From contig JBFXCU010000014.1 in assembly GCA_050181835.1 (NCBI GenBank), forward strand, positions 1-64,000: a stretch of DNA of 64,000 nt. Reading direction: 5' to 3'. Source of the stretch: CAILZL01 sp050181835. GTDB taxonomy: Bacteria; Pseudomonadota; Gammaproteobacteria; Steroidobacterales; Steroidobacteraceae. Every line of letters starts with the position of its first letter. The first letter of the stretch is position 1. Made by a program: the position numbers and the translations under genes. Below are positions 52,174 to 60,281 of this stretch, one piece after another. Below the pieces are notes generated by a model, which saw only the letters and a list, made by a program, of their open reading frames with translations, made no database searches and was not told the origin of the DNA.

Positions 52174-52199
52174 GGGGCTGTCCTTGATCGGACGGCCCT
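52174..52199 (+). terminator. Hairpin after rplY, possible attenuator
   Basis: GGGCTGTCC and GGACGGCCC pair (one mismatch-like G-T) around a 6-base loop. No T-run follows, so it probably only dampens transcription into pth. Confidence 0.35.
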
Positions 52200-52235
52200 C
52201 GCATTTCAGTGCTAACACTTTAGCTGCTTGTCGTC

Positions 52236-52829
52236 ATGCCAGGGACTCCATTGCATATGATTGTCGGCTTGGGTAATCCCGGTGCCGAACATCTACAGAC
52301 TCGCCACAATGCGGGCTTCTGGTTTGTGGATGCGTTAGCGCAAAAATATAGCGGCCAGTTTCGCGGTCATACCCGCTACCAGGGCGAGGTGTGCCGCATT
52401 CAAATTGGTGCGCAAGAAGTGCAGCTACTGAAGCCGACAACCTACATGAATCGCAGCGGCTTATCGATTCGTGCACTGAGTGACTACCTGAAGATTGCAC
52501 CGGAACAAATTCTGGTCGCTCACGATGAACTGGACTTGTTGCCTGGGGTGGCGCGTTTCAAACTGGGCGGCGGTCATGGTGGTCACAATGGCTTACGTGA
52601 CACCATTACCCATGTTGGCCAGAATTTCTGGCGTCTACGCTTGGGTATCGGTCATCCTGGTGATCGCTCTGAGGTAATTGATTTTGTGTTGCAGCGTGCT
52701 TCAGCAAAAGAAGAAGACCTGATTGTTACCGCGTTGCAGGCGGCGTTGGAACAGGTGCCGGTGTTTCTGGAGCAGGGCGCTGAAAAAGCCATGCATGCAT
52801 TGCACAGTCAGAGTGGTAAGTCTGCGTAG
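52236..52829 (+). CDS. pth: Peptidyl-tRNA hydrolase
   Basis: The 197-residue enzyme frees tRNA from stalled peptidyl-tRNA. Catalytic region: VGLGNPGAEHLQTRHNAGFW, KPTTYMNRSGLSI, HDELDL and GGGHGGHNGLRD. ATG 52257 (MIVGLGNPG) is an alternative start that would match shorter family members. It lies between rplY and ychF as usual. Confidence 0.95.
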   Translation: MPGTPLHMIVGLGNPGAEHLQTRHNAGFWFVDALAQKYSGQFRGHTRYQGEVCRIQIGAQEVQLLKPTTYMNRSGLSIRALSDYLKIAPEQILVAHDELDLLPGVARFKLGGGHGGHNGLRDTITHVGQNFWRLRLGIGHPGDRSEVIDFVLQRASAKEEDLIVTALQAALEQVPVFLEQGAEKAMHALHSQSGKSA

Positions 52830-52880
52830 ACTGCACTCAACTGATTATTCCTTATTCACTAATTTAGTCGGACATTATTC

Positions 52881-53972
52881 ATGGGCATCAAATGCGGCAT
52901 CGTCGGTCTGCCTAACGTCGGCAAGTCGACGCTCTTTAATGCACTAACGCGTGCGCAGATTGCTGCTGAGAACTATCCGTTCTGCACCATTGAACCGAAC
53001 ACGGGTGTAGTACCGGTGCCTGACTTACGTTTGCAAGCGCTGGCCGAGATCGTCAAGCCGGAACGCATTCTGCCCACCATGGTGGAGTTTGTGGATATCG
53101 CGGGCTTGGTCGCCGGTGCGTCCACTGGTGAAGGCTTGGGTAATAAATTTTTATCGCACATCCGTGAGACCGACGCGATCGCGCATGTGGTGCGCTGCTT
53201 TGTTGATGATGATGTGATCCACGTTGCTGGCAAAGTCAGTCCGCTGGATGACATTGCGGTGATCAATACCGAATTGGCATTGGCGGATCTGGATAGCGTT
53301 GAGCGCGCCTTGCGTCGTGCGGAAAAATCCGCCAAAACCGGTGACAAAGACGCCGTCAAACTAGGTGCAGTGCTGAAGCGATTGAATGAGCATCTGGATA
53401 GTGGCCAGCCTGCGCGCTCAATGCCGATTGAGCCAGAGGAGCACAAGCTGCTGCACGAACTGCACCTGATCACCATCAAGCCGCTGATGTACGTTGCCAA
53501 TGTCGCTGAAGATGGTTTCGATAACAATCCACGCCTCGACGAAGTGCGTGCGCTGGCCGTGAAAGAAGGCGCGCAGGTGGTGTCAGTGTGCGCTGCCATT
53601 GAAGCTGAAATATCCCAGCTGGAGGAAGTTGACCGCGCCGACTTCCTCACAGAAATGGGCCTGACCGAACCAGGCCTTAATCGCGTCATCCGTGCTGGTT
53701 ACGAGCTACTGGGTCTGCAGACTTACTTCACCGCTGGCGTCAAAGAAGTGCGTGCTTGGACCGTTCGCGCCGGCTCTACCGCGCCGCAAGCTGCCGGCGT
53801 GATTCACACCGATTTCGAAAAAGGCTTTATCCGTGTCGAGGTCATCGCCTACGACGATTACATTGCGCTGCGCGGTGAACAAGGTGCCAAAGAAGCGGGT
53901 AAATTACGCCTCGAAGGTAAGGAATATTTGGTTCGTGAGGGTGATGTGATGCATTTTCGTTTCAACGTGTGA
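52881..53972 (+). CDS. ychF: Redox-regulated ATPase YchF
   Basis: The 363-residue Obg-family ATPase (ribosome-associated) has G1 GLPNVGKSTLFNALT, a switch region VDIAGLVAGASTGEGLGNKF and a C-terminal TGS domain (FTAGVKEVRAWTVRAGSTAPQAAGVIHTDFEKGFI, in part). Length agrees with E. coli YchF (363). It is the last gene of the conserved block before tRNA-Met. Confidence 0.96.
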   Translation: MGIKCGIVGLPNVGKSTLFNALTRAQIAAENYPFCTIEPNTGVVPVPDLRLQALAEIVKPERILPTMVEFVDIAGLVAGASTGEGLGNKFLSHIRETDAIAHVVRCFVDDDVIHVAGKVSPLDDIAVINTELALADLDSVERALRRAEKSAKTGDKDAVKLGAVLKRLNEHLDSGQPARSMPIEPEEHKLLHELHLITIKPLMYVANVAEDGFDNNPRLDEVRALAVKEGAQVVSVCAAIEAEISQLEEVDRADFLTEMGLTEPGLNRVIRAGYELLGLQTYFTAGVKEVRAWTVRAGSTAPQAAGVIHTDFEKGFIRVEVIAYDDYIALRGEQGAKEAGKLRLEGKEYLVREGDVMHFRFNV

Positions 53973-54002
53973 TTTTAGGGGTGTTTAAGGCGGTCACTTA
54001 GC

Positions 54003-54031
54003 TTGACAGTCGGCACCCCTGCCAACAGAAT
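54003..54031 (+). promoter_or_regulatory. Sigma-70 promoter of tRNA-Met
   Basis: TTGACA at 54003-54008, a 17-base spacer and CAGAAT at 54026-54031. A GC-rich discriminator follows and the tRNA begins 48 bp downstream, a layout usual for stringently controlled stable RNA. Confidence 0.7.
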
Positions 54032-54078
54032 TCGCGACCCTAGAAACGGCACAGCTACGCAGCTGGGGTCGAACGAAT

Positions 54079-54155
<77 letters not shown>

Positions 54156-54540
54156 CTTTCTTTAATAAAAACAATAAGTTACTTGTTTTGTCAGTTTTCC
54201 GATCTTCCAGTCTCGTGCAGTCTCGTGCACTAGGTAGCTCACCGCTTCGCAATGAACGGTGGTTGAGATGAAATTAATCAATTCAGTAACTTGGGCTTGC
54301 CGGGCTCAATCAGTCGTAATGCGATAGTGTGTTGGTGTGCTCACGTCGGTAGTGCCTTGCCGCAAAGTCTTTTGCCATTGTCGGTTCTGATTATCTGCGG
54401 CAGCGCGCGTCGTGCCGGTGCGCTTGCCACTTTTTCGCAACGCTGCACGCTTTACTTCACTCCAGAGGGAGGCAAGCAGTTACCGCGCCTGCCGTAGTGG
54501 TGATGTGCAGTAAATCACTTGCGATATCGCTGCATCAGCT
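54156..54540. other. Gene-poor interval after tRNA-Met
   Basis: About 385 bp. A 10-bp tandem repeat CAGTCTCGTG is present twice at 54208-54227. A short open frame at 54291-54497 has no recognisable product. No integrase or attachment duplication of the tRNA 3' end was seen. Confidence 0.45.
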
Positions 54541-54570
54541 CACGTTAATTCGCGTTAATAAACGTAAATA
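54541..54570. promoter_or_regulatory. Triple CGTTAA-type tandem repeat, candidate operator
   Basis: Three successive 10-base units read CACGTTAATT, CGCGTTAATA and AACGTAAATA. They lie 80-110 bp before the first gene of the metal-uptake cluster. The same CGTTAA core appears twice, 11 bp apart, before the regulator gene at 60282. Direct repeats of 10-11 bp are typical for OmpR-type winged-helix proteins. Confidence 0.55.
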
Positions 54571-54649
54571 ACAACAGTTCTTTACTTGCTTATACCGCAG
54601 CTCAGGCCAAATATGGGAGCTGAAGACGACTTGGGTTTAAGGAGTGATC

Positions 54650-54964
54650 ATGAAACCTCGCATGCTTGCTTTGATGATGGCGATACCGCTGCTGGTGGTG
54701 TCGGCAGCGGCATTTGCTCATGCGCCTCTACTTGACTGCTATGTCGACGCTGATCAGGTTAGGTGCGAGGCGGGGTATTCGGATGGCACTTCTGCTGAAG
54801 GTAAAAAAATCATGGTGCTGGACGCTAGCAACAAACTGTTATTGCAGGGGGTGCTGGATAGTTCCGGTGCGTTCACGTTCACAGCTCCGGTCGGTGACTA
54901 CCATGTGGTCTTTGAGGGCGGTGAGAGTCATGTCGTTACTATGTATAGCGCGCAGATTTCCTGA
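54650..54964 (+). CDS. Small exported protein, first gene of metal-uptake cluster
   Basis: ATG 54650 follows AAGGAG. The 104-residue product has a signal peptide (ends AAAFAHA) and a small beta-rich domain resembling carboxypeptidase-regulatory folds (SGAFTFTAPVGDYHVVFEGG). Two cysteines (LDCYVDADQVRCEAGY) may form a disulfide. Similar small proteins occur next to nickel/cobalt or zinc importers. The mature N-terminus starts with His, a possible metal ligand. Function unknown. Confidence 0.7.
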   Translation: MKPRMLALMMAIPLLVVSAAAFAHAPLLDCYVDADQVRCEAGYSDGTSAEGKKIMVLDASNKLLLQGVLDSSGAFTFTAPVGDYHVVFEGGESHVVTMYSAQIS

Positions 54965-55026
54965 CCGGCGTTGAGTTAGGTTAATAGTCAGATCGTTATG
55001 GTGTGCCCAGAGGGTAAAGAACTCAG

Positions 55027-55866
55027 ATGAGCGTAGAGAGTAATGCCAAGTTTTCGCGCGGTGGGCTGGCTGCGGCATTGCTGTTGGTAGTTACACCTGT
55101 CTTTGCGCATTTTCAGATGTTGTACGTTCAGGAATCTGCCTTACAGCGAGGGAGCGCCCTGACTATGGGGCTCATTTTTACTCACCCCTTTGCTGGAGGC
55201 CCGACCATGGCAATGGGTAAGCCGAGGTCTTTCAGTGTGGTCAGCCAACGTGGTGATGCTGAGTCACGGACAACGGATTTACAGCCCTACTTGAAGCCGG
55301 TCGAATGGCAGGGTGTTGGCAATAACGCGGCGGCCTATGAAGCGGCGATACCGCGTGAAGTGGTACGATCGCAGGGCGATTACGTGTTTCTGCTTGAGCC
55401 CGAGCCTTATCTTGAAAAGGAAGAAGACAAGTATATTCAGCAATTTACCAAGCTGGTGATGAACGTAGGTGGCGTACCGGGTAACTGGGCTGATGTGCAA
55501 GGCTTGCCAGCGGAGATTCAGCCACTCAATAAACCGTATGCCAATTGGGTGGGTGGGGTATTTCGCGGCATCGTGTTGTCGCAAGGTAAGCCGGTGCCAT
55601 TTGCTGAAATTGAAATTGAATACATTAATCATTTACCCGACTTGGAAGGCAAGGCCTTTGCGACCAAGGCTGCGGTTACAGCGCCACATCCGGCTTACGG
55701 TAATCTGAGCATCAAGGCCGATGCTAATGGCCAGTTCGCGATTGGTTTGCCACGCGCTGGTTGGTGGGGTGTGTGTGCCTTACATGTTGGGCCAGTGACG
55801 GAGCATCTCGGTAAGCCGCTATCGCAGGACGCGGTGTTGTGGCTTCAAGCCAAGGACATGCAGTAG
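55027..55866 (+). CDS. DUF4198-like periplasmic protein (metal uptake)
   Basis: The 279-residue product has a signal peptide ending TPVFAHFQML, so the mature protein begins at His, as in NikK/DUF4198 proteins that bind metal through their N-terminal histidine. The middle has EPEPYLEKEEDKYIQQFTK and GNWADVQGLPAEIQPL, in part, and the end has GQFAIGLPRAGWWGVCALH, all typical of DUF4198. It is 62 bp after the previous gene and 10 bp before the next. Confidence 0.75.
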   Translation: MSVESNAKFSRGGLAAALLLVVTPVFAHFQMLYVQESALQRGSALTMGLIFTHPFAGGPTMAMGKPRSFSVVSQRGDAESRTTDLQPYLKPVEWQGVGNNAAAYEAAIPREVVRSQGDYVFLLEPEPYLEKEEDKYIQQFTKLVMNVGGVPGNWADVQGLPAEIQPLNKPYANWVGGVFRGIVLSQGKPVPFAEIEIEYINHLPDLEGKAFATKAAVTAPHPAYGNLSIKADANGQFAIGLPRAGWWGVCALHVGPVTEHLGKPLSQDAVLWLQAKDMQ

Positions 55867-55876
55867 TACCGCGTCA

Positions 55877-56602
55877 ATGAACAGTGCGACATCACTACCA
55901 CAGCCGCGAATCATTCCGCCATTATCAGGGCGCTTTGAAAGTATTTTGTTTGTGCTGGCGGCATTGATGCTGGTGGCGAGTACCGCAGGGTACGTCCTGC
56001 TTAAACCAAAGAATGAAGGCCCGCCGGAGCTGCTGAGCTGGCAGGTCAGTTCATTCGACGGACTAAGTACCGTCGATCAGGCCATACATAGTGCGCTGCT
56101 GCCTGCTGCTGAGGAAATTATCTGGGCGAACAATGATACGGGAACCTGGCTCACCATTCCCGAGCTTGAAGGTACGTTGTTGCCACCGTTCTATCGGGAC
56201 AATTTCTGGAAAACCAACGGTGAAGTGAAGTGGCAAGTCATCATGCCTGGTGCCACCAGCACTGCAGTCACTGAGGCGCCGCCGGTGGATACCAAGAGCG
56301 GCCTGGATCCATTCAAGGCTCCCAACAAGGTTTATCAAGGCACCTTGGGTCAGGGTGCCGCAAGTTACTACGGCTCGGGTGGCACGGCACCTGGTCAAAG
56401 CACCTACCTGGTGGTGATCGGTCATGCGCATAGCGGCGTGTACTTCATTAATCAGGCGACGCTATGGATACACAAGAATCCAAATGAGCCCCTTCCTGAT
56501 GTGCTGAAAGCAGAGTCGTTAGTCAGTCATGGCTGGCGGCAGATTATTCCCTACAACGGCGCCAGCGAAGTAGAGCGGGTGAAAGGAAAAGACAATGGTT
56601 AA
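55877..56602 (+). CDS. Membrane-anchored protein in metal-uptake cluster
   Basis: The 241-residue product has a cytoplasmic head of about 20 residues, one membrane helix (about 23-44, ILFVLAALMLVASTAGYVLL) and a periplasmic domain with WLTIPELEGTLLPPFYRDNFW and STYLVVIGHAHSGVYFIN. The HAH triad could bind metal. It may belong to the DUF6162 group that accompanies zinc importers, but I am not sure. It overlaps the start of the binding-protein gene by 8 bp. Confidence 0.65.
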   Translation: MNSATSLPQPRIIPPLSGRFESILFVLAALMLVASTAGYVLLKPKNEGPPELLSWQVSSFDGLSTVDQAIHSALLPAAEEIIWANNDTGTWLTIPELEGTLLPPFYRDNFWKTNGEVKWQVIMPGATSTAVTEAPPVDTKSGLDPFKAPNKVYQGTLGQGAASYYGSGGTAPGQSTYLVVIGHAHSGVYFINQATLWIHKNPNEPLPDVLKAESLVSHGWRQIIPYNGASEVERVKGKDNG

Positions 56603-57542
56603 TCGACGTGCGCTGCTGAGCGTGATACTGACTTGCTTTGCTTTGCTGCCGTTCGGTAATGCAATGGCTGCCGCGCCCAGCAAAGGCAAGTTGAAGATTG
56701 GTACAACGCTGCATCCTTATTACAGCTTTGTATCAAATATTGTTGGCGATCGCGCCGAAGTTGTGCCATTGATTGATGCTGAATCAAATCCGCATAACTA
56801 CCAACCACAGCCGAATGACATGAAACGCGCCATGACCATGGATGCACTAGTAGTGAATGGCATCGGTCATGATGAGTGGGCGTTCGAAATTGTCAAGGCA
56901 GCGGGACGCAAGAGCACGCTGCCCATTATCTATGCCAATGCTTCGGTAGCCCTGATTCCGATCAATGGGGATCAAGGCAATGCCAAGATAGTGAATCCAC
57001 ACACTTTTGTATCGATCACTGCAGCTATCCAGCAGGTCTTTGAAATTACCCGGCGGCTGGGAGAAATTGACCCTACCAATGCCGCTTATTATCGCAGTAA
57101 CGCGACCAAGTACGCGGCACGCCTGCGGCGCTTGCGTGCGGATTTTATGACCCGCTTTGCCAAGCTTGATTTAAGCGAGTTCCGCTGCGCCACCATGCAC
57201 GCCGGCTATGATTACATGATGCAGGAATTTGGGCTGAGCATTTCCGCCACTATCGAACCACGACATGGTGTCAGTCCTACAGCGCGTCAGCTGGCGAATA
57301 CCATTGATGCCATCAAGCAGGCCGATGTGCGGGTGTTGTTCACTGAAAAGTATTTTGCCAATGGCTTGGCTAAGCCGATTGAAGCGGCAACTGGTGTCAA
57401 AGTGTATTCACTGTCGCATATTTCTGAAGGCCCTTATACCGCCGACAAGTTTGAAAATGAGATGCGCGAAAATTTGACTACGTTGGCAGAGGCCATTGAA
57501 TACACCGCTCATACCCCGGCTCAAAACCAGAAGGGAACCTGA
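56595..57542 (+). CDS. Zinc/manganese ABC transporter substrate-binding protein
   Basis: The 315-residue ZnuA-family protein has a signal peptide ending NAMAAAP and the metal ligands expected of cluster A-I: His in ESNPHNYQPQP, His in NPHTFVS, His in CATMHAGYDYM and an acidic residue in the FTEKYF segment. The His-rich loop of E. coli ZnuA is missing. It delivers Zn or Mn to the permease encoded two genes later. Confidence 0.88.
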   Translation: MVNRRALLSVILTCFALLPFGNAMAAAPSKGKLKIGTTLHPYYSFVSNIVGDRAEVVPLIDAESNPHNYQPQPNDMKRAMTMDALVVNGIGHDEWAFEIVKAAGRKSTLPIIYANASVALIPINGDQGNAKIVNPHTFVSITAAIQQVFEITRRLGEIDPTNAAYYRSNATKYAARLRRLRADFMTRFAKLDLSEFRCATMHAGYDYMMQEFGLSISATIEPRHGVSPTARQLANTIDAIKQADVRVLFTEKYFANGLAKPIEAATGVKVYSLSHISEGPYTADKFENEMRENLTTLAEAIEYTAHTPAQNQKGT

Positions 57543-57544
57543 TC

Positions 57545-58234
57545 ATGCGTGGCCCGGCGATTGTTTTTGACCATGTATCCCTAGAGCTGGGGGGTACTGC
57601 CATTCTCGACAATGTCAGCTTTCGTATTGAAGCTGGCGCATTGCATTGCATCGTCGGTGCGAATGGCGGTGGTAAGACATCGTTGATTCGTTCATTGATC
57701 GGCCAGATGCCACACGCGGGGCAGATTCGCTTGGAGGGCGCACATCAGGGGCCGGTAGGCTATGTGCCGCAAGTGCTGGACTTTGATCGCAACGTGCCAA
57801 TGACGGTGCGCGATGTGATGGCGATGCTGACGCAGCGCAAACCGGCATTTCTTGGCTCGTCAAAACTACATCGTCAAGGTGTGGAAGCCGCGTTGCGGCG
57901 AACCGGTGTGCTGGATAAAGAATCGCGACCGTTCGGTGGTTTGTCAGGTGGTGAACGTCAGCGAGTACTGTTTGCGCAGGCGTTGCACCCGTCGCCAGCG
58001 CTGTTAATTCTTGATGAGCCTAGTGCGAACATTGATGAGCTGGGTGCCAAGATGGTCGAAGAAGTGGTGCTGGAATTGAATGCCAGTGGTGTCACTGTGG
58101 TGTGGATTAATCACGATTGGGATCAAGTGCGACGCGTAGCGCACTCGGTTACGGGCATCAATCACAAAGTGCTGTTTCATGGTGTGCCGAGTGAAGTACT
58201 GACGTGGGTAGAGCCCAAAGTGATGTTGTCATGA
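57545..58234 (+). CDS. Metal ABC transporter ATP-binding protein
   Basis: The 229-residue ATPase has Walker A VGANGGGKTSLIRSL, the Q loop in VGYVPQVLDF, signature LSGGERQRVLFAQAL, Walker B LLILDEPSANID and the switch His in WINHDWDQV. It powers the neighbouring permease. It starts 3 bp after the binding-protein stop and overlaps the permease start by 4 bp. Confidence 0.93.
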   Translation: MRGPAIVFDHVSLELGGTAILDNVSFRIEAGALHCIVGANGGGKTSLIRSLIGQMPHAGQIRLEGAHQGPVGYVPQVLDFDRNVPMTVRDVMAMLTQRKPAFLGSSKLHRQGVEAALRRTGVLDKESRPFGGLSGGERQRVLFAQALHPSPALLILDEPSANIDELGAKMVEEVVLELNASGVTVVWINHDWDQVRRVAHSVTGINHKVLFHGVPSEVLTWVEPKVMLS

Positions 58235-59136
58235 CTGAAATTTACGAAGCCATTCGCATCGCAGTACAAGCGATGGCACAGCAAGGTACCTTGCCGCAGC
58301 CGTTCTTTTACCAGTTCGTCATCAACGCGTTGTTATGCACCTTGTTGATTGGCCCATTGTTGGGTGCGCTGGGTACTATGGTTGTCATTAAGCACATGGC
58401 GTTTTTTAGTCAAGCAGTCGGTAATGCAGCATTGACTGGCGTAGCTATTGGTATCTTGCTAGGCGAATCCTATACCTCGCCTTATGTGTCGATGTTCAGT
58501 TTTTGTATCTTGTTTGGTATCGCTCTCAAGTACACGCAGTACCGCACTAATCTTTCCAATGATTCGCTGATTGGCGTCTTTCTGTCGATCTCACTCGCCT
58601 TTGGCGCGTCACTGCTGCTGTATGTGTCGGCCAAGATCAATACGCATGTGATGGAGAGCGTGCTATTTGGTTCGATTCTCGCTGTGGACTACACCGACAT
58701 GAATATCCTGCTGGTGGTGACGCTGATCGCCGCTGCGGTAGTCATCCCGCTCTATAACCAGATGCTGCTTGCCAGTCTCAATCCAAGTTTGGCGCATGCG
58801 CGTGGTGCAAATGTACGCTTGCTGGAATACGCCTTTGTTGTGCTGGTCACCATTGTTACCGTGGCCTGCCTGAAGATCATTGGTGCAGTGCTGGTGGAAG
58901 CGTTGTTGCTAATTCCCGCTGCTGCCGCACGCAATATCAGTCGCACGCTGGGTGGCTTTGTTGCCGGCAGCATGATCATTGCGACGATATCTTGTGTGCT
59001 GGGTGTGTTGTTACCAATGCAACTTGCCTTGCCAGTCCCTACTGGTGGTGCCATTGTCTTGGTGGCGGCACTGGCGTTTGTGGTGACCACCATTATGCGT
59101 ACCACCATGCCCCGCTTTCGTGCTGGAGGAGGCTAG
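58231..59136 (+). CDS. Metal ABC transporter permease (ZnuB/ABC-3 type)
   Basis: ATG 58231 overlaps the ATPase stop (ATGA). The 301-residue protein has eight or nine membrane helices and ABC-3 family segments: NALLCTLLIGPLLGALGTMV, KHMAFFSQAVGNAALTGVAI and GAVLVEALLLIPAAAARNIS. It forms the channel for Zn or Mn import. Confidence 0.92.
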   Translation: MTEIYEAIRIAVQAMAQQGTLPQPFFYQFVINALLCTLLIGPLLGALGTMVVIKHMAFFSQAVGNAALTGVAIGILLGESYTSPYVSMFSFCILFGIALKYTQYRTNLSNDSLIGVFLSISLAFGASLLLYVSAKINTHVMESVLFGSILAVDYTDMNILLVVTLIAAAVVIPLYNQMLLASLNPSLAHARGANVRLLEYAFVVLVTIVTVACLKIIGAVLVEALLLIPAAAARNISRTLGGFVAGSMIIATISCVLGVLLPMQLALPVPTGGAIVLVAALAFVVTTIMRTTMPRFRAGGG

Positions 59137-59138
59137 TT

Positions 59139-60101
59139 ATGCGTAATGCATATCGGTTGGCGATTTTATTGCTGGGGGTGGTGGTGGCATCGGCTATGGC
59201 CTTGGCGCAAACCAGCTCTCCCCATGTTGTGCTTACCACCTTGCAAGCAACCTACTCGATCACTTCGGCGTTAGCTGATGGCACCACTATTCGGGTGGTC
59301 AACGTGCCGTCGCAAGGTGCAGTGATGGACAGCCAAGCGTTTGCACTGACCAGAGTTGATGATGCCATCTTCAAGCAGGCTGAGGCGGTGGTCAGTATTG
59401 GCAAGCTATGGCGCGACGATCCGCTATATGCGGCAGCGCGGGCACGCAATTTACACATCATCAACATTGACGCTGCCTATCCATGGGATCCGAAAGAGGC
59501 AGGCGTGAGCGTCATCCGCAAACCGGTCAATACCGTGCCGTGGGGAATTAACAAAGACGAGGCGGATCCCGGTTTGTCACGCTATGTATGGTTGAGTCCA
59601 ACTAATGTCACACGCATGGCCGAGCTAGTGGCGGCAGATTTGATGCGTCTATCGCCTGTAGACAAAGCACGTGTTCAAGCGAACCTGAATAACTTCACCA
59701 CTTCAATGCGCCAACTAAGCGCAGAGTATGGTGCGAAGTTCGCTGCGCTACCTGATCCGCGCCTGATGTCGCTGGCAGACGAGTTTGTCTACCTGATGTC
59801 GGATCTCGGCGTATTTGTCGATGGCTGGTTCATCAAGCAGGATGTGAATTGGAGTGACACTGATTACACTGCCTTGACTGATTATCTGAAAAGCCATGCA
59901 ATTCGCGTGGTGGTGCACAAATGGCAGCCGGATGAAAAAATTGCAGCTGCAATTGCCAAGGCCGGAGCAAAACTGGTGGTACTGGATGCGGGTGATCCGG
60001 GTGCTGCTGCGGCTACTGGTGCATTGCTGCCCTTGGGGTATCAATCATTGATGCGAAAAAATATGGATTTGTTGCTGGCGGCTTTTCCAGTCAATGACTA
60101 G
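59139..60101 (+). CDS. Second ZnuA-like binding protein, ligand-poor
   Basis: ATG 59139 is preceded by GGAGGC. The 320-residue product has a signal peptide ending ALAQ and the overall ZnuA-fold with AVVSIGKLWRDD and the C-terminal repeat. At the first ligand site it has PSQGAVMDSQAF where ZnuA has N-P-H, and at the second WLSPTNVTRMAEL where ZnuA has D-P-H. Thus the usual histidines are gone. It may bind another ligand, or act as an accessory. It is 2 bp after the permease stop. Confidence 0.72.
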   Translation: MRNAYRLAILLLGVVVASAMALAQTSSPHVVLTTLQATYSITSALADGTTIRVVNVPSQGAVMDSQAFALTRVDDAIFKQAEAVVSIGKLWRDDPLYAAARARNLHIINIDAAYPWDPKEAGVSVIRKPVNTVPWGINKDEADPGLSRYVWLSPTNVTRMAELVAADLMRLSPVDKARVQANLNNFTTSMRQLSAEYGAKFAALPDPRLMSLADEFVYLMSDLGVFVDGWFIKQDVNWSDTDYTALTDYLKSHAIRVVVHKWQPDEKIAAAIAKAGAKLVVLDAGDPGAAAATGALLPLGYQSLMRKNMDLLLAAFPVND

Positions 60102-60203
60102 GTTCATTGATAAGGGCGATTAAGTCAGTCATTGTTTATTCATGTGATGTCTGGGAAGCGGTTGTTTCTGTCAATAACCGCTGTTAGAGCTGCGATTTCA
60201 TGA

Positions 60204-60222
60204 CGTTAACGCAACGTTAACG
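60204..60222. promoter_or_regulatory. Paired CGTTAACG palindromes, candidate operator
   Basis: CGTTAACG occurs at 60204-60211 and 60215-60222, 11 bp start to start, one helical turn. They lie 60-80 bp upstream of the membrane regulator gene and share the CGTTAA core with the triple repeat at 54541-54570. Confidence 0.55.
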
Positions 60223-60281
60223 ACCCACTCTGCGGCTGTTACACTGTGCTCTCTTTGCCAGTAAACCCGGATCGGTTCCAC

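Noticed and set aside
54291..54497. Open reading frame of 68 codons after tRNA-Met
   Set aside because: No ribosome site, no recognisable product, and residue content looks random.
54156..54650. Zur box before the metal-uptake cluster
   Set aside because: No palindrome of the GTTATA-N-TATAAC type was found; the CGTTAA tandem repeats are a different kind of site.
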